Shown: positions 7,601 to 16,414, counted from the first letter of the stretch. The stretch: 64,000 nucleotides of DNA from Deltaproteobacteria bacterium YD0425bin51 (GCA_002753225.1 PDZS01000007.1:62001-126000); one strand, 5' to 3'. Notes: generated by a model from the letters alone, not told the origin. Numbers and translations are program-made.

Positions 7601-9562
7601 TTATTCACAAAGCTCAGAAATATTTGCGTAATAATCTAATACTTCAGGGTTTCTTAATGCATCTTTATTAGTTACTGGCTCATTATGAACCATTTTTTTA
7701 ACTGCAAGTTCTACCTTTTTCATATTTAAAGTATAAGGAATATCAGGCACTTGAATAATTTTAGCAGGAACATGTCTAGGGGATGCGCTGTCCCGAATTA
7801 TCTTTTTTATTTTTTCTTTTAGACCATCAGTTAAGTCAAAGCCAGTTTTTATTTTAACAAATAATACAACTCGGACATCATTTTGCCATTCTTGTCCAAT
7901 AACAATACTGTCTTCTATTTCAGGAACTTGTTCTAAGATACGGTAAATATCAGCAGTACCTATTCTAACTCCGCCTGGATTTAGGGTTGCATCTGAACGA
8001 CCATAAATAATGACGCCTCCATGATCATTTATTTCAATAAAATCACCATGTCGCCATATATTGGGATATACATCAAAATATGCAGAATGATATTTTTTGT
8101 TAGATGGATCGTTCCAAAAATGAATAGGCATGGAAGGGAAGGGGGCAGTACATACAAGTTCACCTTTTTGATTTATAACAGGCTCACCTTTTTCGTTAAA
8201 AGCTTCTACTTTCATTGCAAGCCCTCTGCATTGAAGTTCTCCTGAAAAAACTGGACCAATAGGATTTCCTAGTGCAAAACATCCATTCAAATCTGTTCCT
8301 CCAGAAATTGAAGAAAGCTGCAGATCTTCTTTAATTTCATTATAAATAAAATCAAATCCCTCTGGAGAAAGAGGAGAACCTGTTGAAAGCAAAGTTTTAA
8401 GATAAGAGAGATCATAAATTTTTCCGGGTTTTATACCAGAAGACTGAAGAGCTGCAATGTAACCAGCACTTGTTCCAAAAACTGTAATTTTTTCATTTTG
8501 AGCAAGCTCCCACAGAGATCCAGCGTCAGGATGTAATGGATTTCCGTCAAACAAAACGAGCGTTGCTCCTGTAGATAAACTGCTGGTAAGCCAATTCCAC
8601 ATCATCCAGCCGCATGTTGTGTAATAAAAAATAGTATCTTCCCTCTTTAAGTCAGTATGCAGCAAAAGTTCTTTCATATGATGCAGAAGTATGCCTCCAG
8701 CGCTTTGAACCATGCACTTTGGCAGTCCTGTAGTTCCTGATGAATACATGATATAGAGAGGATGTTTAAATGGAAGCTGTTCAAATTCAATATCTGTGTT
8801 TGAGCTTATAAAATCTTTGTATAAAATTGAATTTGGAACATTTTTTATGTCAGGATTATCCTTAACATAAGGAATTACAACTACTTTTTCAATGGATGGT
8901 ATCTGTTTTACAATATTTGAAATACGATCCAATGAATCAAACTGCTTTCCCTTAAATTCATAGCCGTCGCATGTGAAAAGCACTTTAGGCTGAATTTGAC
9001 CAAATCTGTCTAAAACCCCTTTTATGCCGAAATCTGGTGAACATGAAGACCAAACAGCTCCAATGCTGACTCCAGCAAGCATTGCAATTATTGTGTAGTG
9101 CATGTTTGGCATAAAACCAACAATACGATCCCCTTTTTGAACACCAATTTCCCTAAGAGATTTCGCAATGCCTGCAACTTGAAAATAAAGCTCTTTATAG
9201 GTCAGTTTAACAATATCCTTATTTTCGCCTTTAAAAATAAGAGCAGTTTTATCGTCTCTGAATCTTAATAGATTTTCAGCAAAGTTAAGCTTTGAATTAG
9301 TAAACCATATAGCGCCCGGCATTTTGCTTAAATCATCAACAACATCAGTGTATGGATTTGCTGCAATTATTTGGGCAAAATCCCAAAATGTCTCCCAAAA
9401 CTCTTTTATATTTTCAACAGACCAATTGTATATGCCGCTGTAATCAACAAAATTTTTATTATATTTTTCGTTGATTATATTCATGAATTTATACATGTTT
9501 GTATTTTTTATTCTTTCATGAGAAGGCTGCCATAACATACGGGACATATTATTAACCCTCAT
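7601..9562 (-). CDS. acetoacetyl-CoA synthetase
   Basis: A 653-residue acyl-adenylate-forming enzyme. The N-terminus (MLWQPSHERIKNTNMYKF) and the block EFWETFWDF are typical of acetoacetate-CoA ligases, and length agrees with them. The AMP-binding core contains the P-loop YSSGTTGLPKCM, then TTCGWMMWNW and GRSDATLNPGGVRIG. It activates acetoacetate with ATP and CoA, which would return the ketone body from the HMG-CoA-lyase step to central metabolism. The first ATG overlaps the XRE-cupin gene by 11 nt. The ATG five codons later (9547) has GAGGG about 8 nt upstream and is an equally good start. It is the last gene of the acyl-CoA operon. Confidence 0.9.
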   Translation of the reverse strand: MRVNNMSRMLWQPSHERIKNTNMYKFMNIINEKYNKNFVDYSGIYNWSVENIKEFWETFWDFAQIIAANPYTDVVDDLSKMPGAIWFTNSKLNFAENLLRFRDDKTALIFKGENKDIVKLTYKELYFQVAGIAKSLREIGVQKGDRIVGFMPNMHYTIIAMLAGVSIGAVWSSCSPDFGIKGVLDRFGQIQPKVLFTCDGYEFKGKQFDSLDRISNIVKQIPSIEKVVVIPYVKDNPDIKNVPNSILYKDFISSNTDIEFEQLPFKHPLYIMYSSGTTGLPKCMVQSAGGILLHHMKELLLHTDLKREDTIFYYTTCGWMMWNWLTSSLSTGATLVLFDGNPLHPDAGSLWELAQNEKITVFGTSAGYIAALQSSGIKPGKIYDLSYLKTLLSTGSPLSPEGFDFIYNEIKEDLQLSSISGGTDLNGCFALGNPIGPVFSGELQCRGLAMKVEAFNEKGEPVINQKGELVCTAPFPSMPIHFWNDPSNKKYHSAYFDVYPNIWRHGDFIEINDHGGVIIYGRSDATLNPGGVRIGTADIYRILEQVPEIEDSIVIGQEWQNDVRVVLFVKIKTGFDLTDGLKEKIKKIIRDSASPRHVPAKIIQVPDIPYTLNMKKVELAVKKMVHNEPVTNKDALRNPEVLDYYANISELCE

Positions 9563-10190
9563 AAAGTACAGCTAAAATAGTTGACTTACCATTTTTTGCT
9601 GCAAGCAAATGTGGAGTTGTTGATAAATAATAAACGCTATCGCCTGTTGAAAGCTCAAAAGTTTCATCTCCAAGTTTAAAGATAATAGTACCTGAAAGGA
9701 CATAAATGAACTCTTCTCCATTATGAACTGATTTTTCCTGCTCCAGATTCTCTTCAAGCTCAACTATCAAAGCCTCCATGTGTCTCCCTTTAACTTCAGG
9801 AGCAAGACTTTTATAGCTGTATATTTTTCTTTTGCCTTTTTGAGTTGCTGACCTATTCAATATTTTTTCTTCATTTTTTCTGGTTATGGAATATATTTTA
9901 TCTCCAATACCTGATATAAGTCTACCAAATGCGCTGTTTAAAGCCTTTGATAGTTTCATTAAAACCCCAAGCTGAGGCTGGATTTCGTTGTTTTCTATAC
10001 TAGCAAGTGTTGCAACATCAAAACCAGTAAGCTTTGACAAGTCGTCTAAAGAAAGTTTCTTTTCTTCTCTAAGCTTTTTAATTTCAACACCAATTTCTTC
10101 TGGTGTTTTGGGTTGAGTTTGAGAAATATCAGATGTTAAATCTTCAAAATAATCCACATTTATATGGGGAACATTTTTTTTTATTTCCAT
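9552..10190 (-). CDS. XRE-family regulator with cupin domain
   Basis: A 212-residue protein. A helix-turn-helix covers about residues 32-88 (IKKLREEKKLSLDDLSKLTGFDV onward), and a cupin_2 domain covers about 130-205 (EEFIYVLSGTIIFKLGD, then FELSTGDSVYYLST). Proteins with this architecture bind DNA as dimers and sense small ligands with the cupin barrel. It overlaps the HMG-CoA-lyase-like gene by 10 nt and the synthetase gene by 11 nt, so it is translated as part of the catabolic operon. It may add a second level of control to that of the divergent TetR regulator. Confidence 0.88.
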   Translation of the reverse strand: MEIKKNVPHINVDYFEDLTSDISQTQPKTPEEIGVEIKKLREEKKLSLDDLSKLTGFDVATLASIENNEIQPQLGVLMKLSKALNSAFGRLISGIGDKIYSITRKNEEKILNRSATQKGKRKIYSYKSLAPEVKGRHMEALIVELEENLEQEKSVHNGEEFIYVLSGTIIFKLGDETFELSTGDSVYYLSTTPHLLAAKNGKSTILAVLYEG

Positions 10191-11200
10191 ACCCTTTTTC
10201 CTTTCGGTATTCTACCACTGTGAACGCATTCTGAACGCAAGCGTCTTCCTGCTATTTTTTCAACCATTGCACCAGTTTTTAAAACCTTATCAACATCAAC
10301 CCCTGTATCTATTCCCATCTCATCCATCATTACAACCATATCTTCTGTAGATACTAGTCCTGTAATAGTTGGATCCATGTAATAATATTCACCAGTTCCT
10401 GCAACTGGAACTCCATCGACAAAATTAGCAGGCTGCCCGCCAATTCCGCCCATACTTGATTCAAAATGAGTAATTCCTGCTTGAAGAGAAGCTAAAATAT
10501 TTGATAGTCCCCAGCCTCTTGTTACATGAAAGTGAGCTAAATGTTTTGTTGGGTCTGGTATTGCGTCTAAAACCATTGAAAAATACTCATAAACTTTATT
10601 TGGAGGAGCAGAGCCGTCATGATCTGCATGTTCAACATCGTCTGCTCCAATGTCTAACCATCTTTGTGTAAATTCAACGGCTTTTTTAAGTTCTGTTGGT
10701 CCTTCTATAGGACATCCCCAAATAGTGCTTACTGTTCCGCAAACCTTCATTCCAGCATCATGAATTTTTGGAATATATTTTTCACACATGTCCCAGTATT
10801 CTTTAAGAGACAGGCCAGAATTTGTTTTATGATGAGATTCGCTTGTTGATACCATAAAAAGCACTCTATCTGGTCCATATCCTTCTTTTCGGAGGGCGAT
10901 TGCTCTGTCAACTGCTTTTTCTCTAATAGTTATTACTGTAATTTCAACATCTTTCAAAAGGTTTGCAATTTTTTTGCTTCCCCTTACTTTTTTTAAAACC
11001 TCATCAGAATCTTTAAATTGGGGCATACCTTTTGGGTTTCCCAAGTTTGTTATTTCAATGCGCTTAAAACCAGCAAGCACTAACTGCTCAGCTAGCCATA
11101 CTTTAGCGTCAGTCGGTATAAATTTTTCTTCGTGCTGAAAACCATCTCTTACTGTTATATCTCCTAAAACCACTTTTTTGGGGTAATTTAAAAGCGCCAT
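10181..11200 (-). CDS. HMG-CoA lyase-like protein (HMGL/pyruvate carboxyltransferase fold)
   Basis: A 339-residue TIM-barrel protein. LGDITVRDGFQHEEKFIPT is the metal- and substrate-binding first strand of the HMGL family, and HFHVTRGWGLSNILASLQAG includes the HxH metal ligands. Known HMG-CoA lyases carry a catalytic cysteine in a glycine loop of the form AGLGGCP; here the loop reads SSMGGIGGQPANF, with Gln at that place. The reaction may therefore differ from HMG-CoA cleavage into acetyl-CoA and acetoacetate. The acetoacetyl-CoA synthetase in the same operon still points to an acetoacetate-type product. It lies 18 nt downstream of the carboxylase gene. Confidence 0.8.
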   Translation of the reverse strand: MALLNYPKKVVLGDITVRDGFQHEEKFIPTDAKVWLAEQLVLAGFKRIEITNLGNPKGMPQFKDSDEVLKKVRGSKKIANLLKDVEITVITIREKAVDRAIALRKEGYGPDRVLFMVSTSESHHKTNSGLSLKEYWDMCEKYIPKIHDAGMKVCGTVSTIWGCPIEGPTELKKAVEFTQRWLDIGADDVEHADHDGSAPPNKVYEYFSMVLDAIPDPTKHLAHFHVTRGWGLSNILASLQAGITHFESSMGGIGGQPANFVDGVPVAGTGEYYYMDPTITGLVSTEDMVVMMDEMGIDTGVDVDKVLKTGAMVEKIAGRRLRSECVHSGRIPKGKRVWK

Positions 11201-11218
11201 AAAAATCCTCCTTAAATA

Positions 11219-12808
11219 TTAAAAACGAAAATTTCCAAAAGCAGGCTCGCCTATTTTTGTAAGTAAACTTACTTCAAATGCCATAGAAAGCCAGTCTCTT
11301 ATTTCTCTGAATTTTATAACCTTGTCATTTAAAAGTCTTGCAGCACAATAGAAAGGATGAGCTTCACCATCGTATTTTGCAATCATCTCTTCACGAAAAG
11401 CCTGTTTTTCTTCTTCAGTCATTGGGTTTCCTGATTCTTCCCGCTGGCGCTGCTCAATTGAAAGAAGAACACCAGCTGCGCTTCTGCCGCTCATAACTGC
11501 TGTTCTTGTCCTCATTGTTGCAAATATAAAATGAGGTTTGTAAGCTCTTCCGCACATACCATAGTTTGCTGCTCCATTATCTGGACCAATTACAAGCTGT
11601 ACCTTAGGAACTTGGGCGCATGATACAGCTCTTACCATATCTGAGCCATATTTTCCTATTCCCATATGTTCTGACTCGGAACCAATCATATATCCTGGCG
11701 AATTTTGAATAAATAAAAGCGGAGTCTTATCTTGAGAACATCTGACAATCCATTCAGCAGCTTTTCTGGCTGCTTCAAAAAATATAATTCCAACTCCGTT
11801 TGAAGCGATAACACCTACAGGTATTCCTTTTATTCTTATTTTACCGGTAACAAGATTGTCTCCCCTTCCCATTGCATAATTTTGCTTATACTCATAAAAA
11901 GCGCTTTCATCAGAAATTGCCTTCAAAAACTCCCTAACATTTATCCCTTGATAAATATTTGCTGGCATTATGTCATAAACGCTGTCTGGGTTAACATTAG
12001 GGTTTTTTTCTGCATATTTGTTAATATGAAGTTTTTGTGGAGGTTCTAAGGATAGAACTTCTCTTACTCGAGAAATTGCTTCATCCTGATTTAAACAGAA
12101 ATGATCAGCACCTCCTGATATCTGAGTATGAACTTTGGCTCCGCCTAAATCTTCTGCTGAAATAATTTCGCCTGTTGCCATCTTAACAAGTGGAGGTCCT
12201 CCTAAAAATGAGTAAGCAAGCTTATCTATCATTACTGACTGACAAGCCATAAAAACAATGTATGCTCCTCCAGCAGTATTTCCGCCAGTGCTTAAAGTGA
12301 TTTGTTTTAATCCTTGTGCTGACATTTTAGCCATATTATAAAACATTGTGCCAAAATGGTTTTCATCAGGAAATACTTCTGCCTGCATAGGAAGATAGGC
12401 TCCTCCTGAATCAGCAATATATACGCAGTTTAATCTGCATCTTTCAGCAATTGTTTGAGCTCTTATATGTTTTTTTAATGTAATGGGAAAATAAGTTCCT
12501 GCTTTTACACGGCTGTCATTTGCAACAATCATTGTCCAGTTTCCATGTATTTTTCCTAAACCAGTAACTATTCCACCGCATGGAATATCTGGGACTCCCG
12601 GATAATTCATCCCAAAACCAGCAAGGCGGCTTAATTCAAAAAATGTTGTTCCTGGATCGATTAATTTTTGAATCAGTTCCCTTACAGGCTTTTTCCCTTG
12701 TTTAGCAAGCCTTGCTATTGCTTTGTCTCCACCCGGGAACACAGCTTGTTGAACCAATTCATCTAATTTTTTTTCTTCATTTTCCCAAAATATTCTATTT
12801 TCACTCAT
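11219..12808 (-). CDS. acyl-CoA carboxylase beta subunit (methylcrotonyl-CoA carboxylase-like)
   Basis: A 529-residue carboxyltransferase. Two crotonase-type halves are visible: the N-terminal block with VKAGTYFPITLKKHIRAQ and DSGGAYLPMQAEVFPD, and the C-terminal block with IKGIPVGVIASNGVG, QNSPGYMIGSESE and GPDNGAANYGMCGRAY. The motif FLGGPPLVKMATGE and the length match MCC/geranyl-CoA carboxylase beta subunits. It would transfer CO2 from biotin to an enoyl-CoA. No biotin carboxylase or biotin carrier gene is present in the operon, so the alpha subunit must be elsewhere or shared. Substrate is inferred from neighbours. Confidence 0.87.
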   Translation of the reverse strand: MSENRIFWENEEKKLDELVQQAVFPGGDKAIARLAKQGKKPVRELIQKLIDPGTTFFELSRLAGFGMNYPGVPDIPCGGIVTGLGKIHGNWTMIVANDSRVKAGTYFPITLKKHIRAQTIAERCRLNCVYIADSGGAYLPMQAEVFPDENHFGTMFYNMAKMSAQGLKQITLSTGGNTAGGAYIVFMACQSVMIDKLAYSFLGGPPLVKMATGEIISAEDLGGAKVHTQISGGADHFCLNQDEAISRVREVLSLEPPQKLHINKYAEKNPNVNPDSVYDIMPANIYQGINVREFLKAISDESAFYEYKQNYAMGRGDNLVTGKIRIKGIPVGVIASNGVGIIFFEAARKAAEWIVRCSQDKTPLLFIQNSPGYMIGSESEHMGIGKYGSDMVRAVSCAQVPKVQLVIGPDNGAANYGMCGRAYKPHFIFATMRTRTAVMSGRSAAGVLLSIEQRQREESGNPMTEEEKQAFREEMIAKYDGEAHPFYCAARLLNDKVIKFREIRDWLSMAFEVSLLTKIGEPAFGNFRF

Positions 12809-12824
12809 AAATTTATTCCTTTTT

Positions 12825-13607
12825 TTACTTGCCTTGATATACAGGCTTTCTTTTTTCCCTAAATGCTTGAAGACCTTCTAATCTATCTTGAGTTGGAATA
12901 GTCACCCAGTAAGCATTTGATTCAATGGCAAGTCCAGTATTTATATCTGATTCTAGTCCAAAATTTATGGCATACTTGGCTTGCTCAATAGCAATTGGAC
13001 CTGTTTCACAGATTTCAAAAGCCATTTTCTTACATTCGTAAAGAAGCTCTTCTAATTTGCAGACTTTATTTACAAGACCAATTTGAAGAGCTTCTTTGGC
13101 GTCAACTCTCTTTCCTGTAAATATCATTTCTTTTGCCTTTGCAACTCCAACTATTCTAGGAAGTCTTTGAGTTCCCCCAGCGCCGGGTATTATTGCAAGC
13201 CTTGTTTCAGTTAAACCCATTGAAGCGTTTTCAGATGCTATTCTTATATCACAGGCAAGTGAAAGTTCAGTTCCTCCGCCAAGAGCAATACCGTTCACTG
13301 CAGCAATAACAGGTTTATTTAAAAATTGAATGCTTGTAAACAAATTCCTTATGGTAAATATAAATTCTTTAACCTGCATTTCACTTAAACTAGCTCGTTC
13401 TTTTAAATCAGCACCAGAACAAAATGCTTTATCTCCAGCTCCTGTAATTATTACAACTCTTACGCCAGCATTAAATCTTATGGATTCAATCTCTTTTTTT
13501 AAAGCATTCAAAAGCGCAAAGTTAAATGAATTCATGACGTCAGGTCTATTCAGTTTTAATATTGCAATTTTGTCTTCATATTCTGCTAAAAGAATATTTT
13601 CACTCAT
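12825..13607 (-). CDS. enoyl-CoA hydratase, methylglutaconyl-CoA hydratase-like
   Basis: A 260-residue crotonase. The oxyanion-hole loop VNGIALGGGTELSLACDIRIA and the second catalytic segment GLTETRLAIIPGAGGTQRL are intact, with the conserved Glu in each. The second segment is very close to that of AUH-type methylglutaconyl-CoA hydratases, which fits a leucine/isovalerate-type route with the neighbouring carboxylase and HMGL-like genes. It adds water to a trans-2-enoyl-CoA in the cytoplasm. It starts 12 nt downstream of the acyl-CoA dehydrogenase stop. Confidence 0.88.
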   Translation of the reverse strand: MSENILLAEYEDKIAILKLNRPDVMNSFNFALLNALKKEIESIRFNAGVRVVIITGAGDKAFCSGADLKERASLSEMQVKEFIFTIRNLFTSIQFLNKPVIAAVNGIALGGGTELSLACDIRIASENASMGLTETRLAIIPGAGGTQRLPRIVGVAKAKEMIFTGKRVDAKEALQIGLVNKVCKLEELLYECKKMAFEICETGPIAIEQAKYAINFGLESDINTGLAIESNAYWVTIPTQDRLEGLQAFREKRKPVYQGK

Positions 13608-13619
13608 ATAAAATCCTTT

Positions 13620-14768
13620 CTAACATCCAATATATCTTGATATTACAATTCGTTGGACTTCTGATGTACCTTCACCTATTTCTAAAAGTTTCTGGTCGCG
13701 ATAGAATCTTTCTACATTATATTCCTTCATTAAACCATAACCTCCAAATATCTGAACTGCATGATCAACGACTCTTCCCATTACTTCAGAGCAGTAAAGT
13801 TTTCCCATTGCAGCTTCTTTTCCAAATGGTCTTTTTTGATCCCTTAACCAACAGGCTTTGTATAGAACGTTTCTAGCGCATTCTATTTCAATAGCGCAGT
13901 CAGCAAGTTTAAAAGCTATGGCTTGAAATTTGGATATTGGCTGACCAAATTGAACGCGTTCTTTTGCGTATTTTAAAGCGAGTTCATATGCACCTTGAGC
14001 TCCTCCAAGTCCCATTGCTCCTATGGAAAGTCTTCCGCCATCTAGAGTTTCTAACATCTGATGAAAACCATCTCCTTGATTTCCAAGTATGTTTTCTTCT
14101 GGAATTCTTACATCATCAAAATAAAGTTCTGATGTATTTGAAGCACGCCACATCATTTTTTTCTTCATTGGCACTGCTTTAAATCCTTTTGTGCCATTTT
14201 CAACTAAAAAACAAGTGTACTGAGGCTTGCCGTTACCTTTAACGCCTGTTATAGCCTGTACTGTAACTCCTAAAGACAGATCACATGATGCATTTGTTAT
14301 AAATATTTTTGAGCCATTTATTACCCATTCATTTCCGTCTTTTACAGCAGTTGTTTTACTGCCTCCGGCATCAGATCCTGCTGTCGGCTCAGTTAGGCCA
14401 AAACCCCATAAAGATTTGCCTGAGCATAGCTTAGGGAGATATTTTTTCTTTTGTTCTTCTGTTCCAAAATAATATATGGGTCCAATTCCTAAAGAATTTG
14501 CAGCAGCTATAGTCGCAGCCTGAGACCCGTCAATTCTTGCTATTTCTTCAACTGCTATTATGTATGAAATATAATCTAGTCCTTGACCACCGTATTTTTC
14601 AGAAACAACCATGCCAAAAAGACCAATTTCTCCCATTTTTTTGGTTAATTCAGGTGAAAACTCTTCTTTTTCATCAAGTTCAAGAGCAATGGGCGCAATT
14701 TCCATTTGGGCAAATTTTCGCACCTCTTTTCTAATCATTTCTTGTTCTTTTGTTAGATCAAAGTTCAA
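13620..14768 (-). CDS. acyl-CoA dehydrogenase, short-chain type
   Basis: A 382-residue FAD enzyme with the standard three-domain layout. FGLTEPTAGSDAGG and the WVINGSKIFITNA beta-domain block are clear. The catalytic Glu is in LLEIGEGTSEVQR near residue 367, as in short-chain and butyryl-type enzymes. The place where isovaleryl-CoA dehydrogenase has its Glu reads LDGGRLS here, so it is probably not a classical isovaleryl-CoA dehydrogenase. Start is TTG 14768, backed by GGAGG 8 nt upstream. It is the first gene of the operon, directly behind the TetR-type operator. Confidence 0.9.
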   Translation of the reverse strand: MNFDLTKEQEMIRKEVRKFAQMEIAPIALELDEKEEFSPELTKKMGEIGLFGMVVSEKYGGQGLDYISYIIAVEEIARIDGSQAATIAAANSLGIGPIYYFGTEEQKKKYLPKLCSGKSLWGFGLTEPTAGSDAGGSKTTAVKDGNEWVINGSKIFITNASCDLSLGVTVQAITGVKGNGKPQYTCFLVENGTKGFKAVPMKKKMMWRASNTSELYFDDVRIPEENILGNQGDGFHQMLETLDGGRLSIGAMGLGGAQGAYELALKYAKERVQFGQPISKFQAIAFKLADCAIEIECARNVLYKACWLRDQKRPFGKEAAMGKLYCSEVMGRVVDHAVQIFGGYGLMKEYNVERFYRDQKLLEIGEGTSEVQRIVISRYIGC

Positions 14769-14787
14769 TTTTTTTGCCTCCTTTTTA

Positions 14788-14813
14788 AAATATTGAACGA
14801 GCGTTCAATATTT
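14788..14813. promoter_or_regulatory. palindromic operator of the acyl-CoA operon
   Basis: Perfect 12-bp arms AAATATTGAACG and CGTTCAATATTT are separated by AG. It lies between the promoter region and the ribosome-binding site of the acyl-CoA dehydrogenase gene. It is the likely binding site of the divergent TetR protein: TetR-type fatty-acid regulators bind similar TGAAC-N4-GTTCA sites. Confidence 0.8.
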
Positions 14814-14831
14814 TTATATAATATATTAAAC

Positions 14832-14858
14832 CTTGTCAACTATTATGTTTGACATTCA
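14832..14858. promoter_or_regulatory. divergent promoters between acyl-CoA operon and TetR gene
   Basis: On the minus strand a TTGACA is followed by TATAAA-like sequence directly before the operator. On the plus strand TTGACA at 14849-14854 is followed after about 15-16 bp by TATAAA. The exact -10 choices are uncertain because the region is almost all A/T. Confidence 0.4.
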
Positions 14859-14875
14859 TTAAAAATTCATATAAA

Positions 14876-14889
14876 TGAGCGATGGTTCA
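14876..14889. promoter_or_regulatory. degenerate second operator before the TetR gene
   Basis: TGAGCGATGGTTCA matches the core of the main operator (TGAACGAGCGTTCA) at 11 of 14 positions and ends 5 nt before the TetR start. This suggests weaker autoregulation. Confidence 0.5.
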
Positions 14890-14894
14890 TATAT

Positions 14895-15527
14895 ATGAAA
14901 AAGAAACTTCAAATTACAAAAGAAATTCCAACTCAGATTAAAAATCTAGACCTTGTTGAAAAGCGGCGCAGTCAAATTGTTGATGCAGCAGTTAAGCTTT
15001 TTGCAAAGAATGGATTTCATAAAACAACAACCCGCCAAATTGCAGAAGCTGCTAAATGCTCAATAGGTTCATTATATGAGTATGTCGAATCAAAGGAAGA
15101 TGTCCTTTATTTAGTTTGCGATTCAATACATGCAGAAGTTGAAAAGGGGGTTTCAGATGCAATATCAAGATCAAAAGGGGGTAAGAATGCCTTATCTGAA
15201 ATAATCAGAGAATATATTTTAGTTTGCCATAAAATGAGTGATTTTATTCTTTTAATTTATCGTGAAACTAAATCCCTCCCTGTTAAATGGCAAAAAAAAG
15301 TTTTAGAAAATGAACTTAGAATAACAAGTATTTTCATTGAAGTTTTAAAAAAATTCATAGAAAGCGGAGAACTCCCTAAACTAGACAAATCAACAATTAT
15401 TTTAATTGCCCACAATATATCTGTTTTAGGTCATATGTGGACATTTAGACGCTGGTTTTTATCCCACAATTATACCATCGAAGAATATATAAATCTCCAA
15501 ACTAATTTTATTCTTGGAATTACATAA
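14895..15527 (+). CDS. TetR family transcriptional regulator
   Basis: A 210-residue protein. The N-terminal helix-turn-helix spans about residues 24-70 (RRSQIVDAAVKLFAKNGFHK, TTRQIAEAAKCSIGSLYEY). The rest is an all-helical ligand domain containing SDFILLIYRETKSLP, a block seen in acyl-CoA-responsive TetR proteins. It is divergent from the acyl-CoA operon and shares its intergenic region, so it most likely represses that operon until an acyl-CoA ligand binds. A start further downstream (after the basic N-terminal extension) is possible. Confidence 0.9.
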   Translation: MKKKLQITKEIPTQIKNLDLVEKRRSQIVDAAVKLFAKNGFHKTTTRQIAEAAKCSIGSLYEYVESKEDVLYLVCDSIHAEVEKGVSDAISRSKGGKNALSEIIREYILVCHKMSDFILLIYRETKSLPVKWQKKVLENELRITSIFIEVLKKFIESGELPKLDKSTIILIAHNISVLGHMWTFRRWFLSHNYTIEEYINLQTNFILGIT

Positions 15528-15574
15528 AAAAAATAATATTATTTAGAAAATTTAAAATATTAAGGGATAGAACT

Positions 15575-16402
15575 ATGCAAGCATCAACTCAGAAACAAAC
15601 ATTAAAAATAACCCCTGTTCTAAAAAAAGAAATAATAAAAATAATAGATAAAAGAATAGAAAAATCTAATTTAGCAAAAAAAGATGATCTGTCAGAAATA
15701 AAAAAAATAGTTAGAGAAATAGTTGATATTCAAAAAAAGACAGATGTAACATTGACAGAATTAGCAGAAGCTCAAAAAAGAACAGAAGTAAAAGTTGAAG
15801 AATTAGCAGAAGCACAAAAAGAAACTAAAAAATCATTACAAGAATTAGCAGAAGCACAAAAAAGAACAGAAGTAAAAGTTGAAGAATTAGCAGAAGCACA
15901 AAAAGAAACTAAAAAATCATTACAAGAATTAGCAGAAGCTCAAAAAGAAACAGCAATTGAAGTAAAAGAACTTTCAAAGGGATTGAGAGGAAACAGAAGT
16001 GAAATCGGCGGACTATCAAGAAGTATGAGTTATGCTTTGGAAAATGAAGCTTTTAGGGTTATTCCAAAAGTATTAAAAGAAAAATATAACATAGAAATTT
16101 TAGAGAAGTTTGTAAGAGAAGAAATAAGAAATAAAGAAATTAATATTTTTGGAAGAGGTAAAAAAGATGGCGAAGAACTAATAATTGTTGGAGAAGCTAA
16201 ACTAAGGTTAGATGAGAGGCGGATAAAAAAAGGTGAAGATGATGATGTTTTTACTGAACTTAAAGAACATGTAGAAACAGTACAACAAGAATATCCAAAT
16301 ATAAAAGTAATAAAACTTTTTATTACTCATTATGCCACAAAAGGATTTTTAAGGAAGGCAAAAGAAGAAAATATAATAGTAATTCAAAGTTTTGAATGGT
16401 AA
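15575..16402 (+). CDS. coiled-coil repeat protein with PD-(D/E)XK-like C-terminus
   Basis: A 275-residue protein. Residues 1-60 are helical and basic. Residues 62-131 are five 14-residue heptad-type repeats (ELAEAQK...), giving a long coiled coil. The C-terminal third holds strands with EINIFGRGKKDGEELIIVGEAK, a PD-(D/E)XK nuclease-like pattern in which the final E-x-K could be catalytic. Proteins of this layout (DUF3782-like) are common in cyanobacteria and large-genome Desulfobacterota, and no role has been firmly assigned. It starts 47 nt after TetR with AAGGGA upstream. No membrane segment is visible. Confidence 0.7.
   Translation: MQASTQKQTLKITPVLKKEIIKIIDKRIEKSNLAKKDDLSEIKKIVREIVDIQKKTDVTLTELAEAQKRTEVKVEELAEAQKETKKSLQELAEAQKRTEVKVEELAEAQKETKKSLQELAEAQKETAIEVKELSKGLRGNRSEIGGLSRSMSYALENEAFRVIPKVLKEKYNIEILEKFVREEIRNKEINIFGRGKKDGEELIIVGEAKLRLDERRIKKGEDDDVFTELKEHVETVQQEYPNIKVIKLFITHYATKGFLRKAKEENIIVIQSFEW
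15758..15967 (+). repeat. in-frame 42/84-bp tandem repeats
   Basis: Five 42-bp units encode ELAEAQK-type 14-residue repeats. Units 1-2 and 3-4 are an 84-bp duplication with nearly identical DNA, differing only at a few third positions. Unit 5 is more diverged. Recent expansion of the coiled coil is likely. Confidence 0.85.
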
Positions 16403-16414
16403 AATAAGATTTTT

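Noticed and set aside
7599..14768. A complete leucine degradation (liu) operon
   Set aside because: The alpha carboxylase subunit is absent, the dehydrogenase has a short-chain-type catalytic Glu and the HMGL-like protein lacks the family Cys, so only a related pathway can be supported.
15758..15967. CRISPR-like direct repeats
   Set aside because: The units are contiguous, in frame, without spacers and encode heptad repeats.
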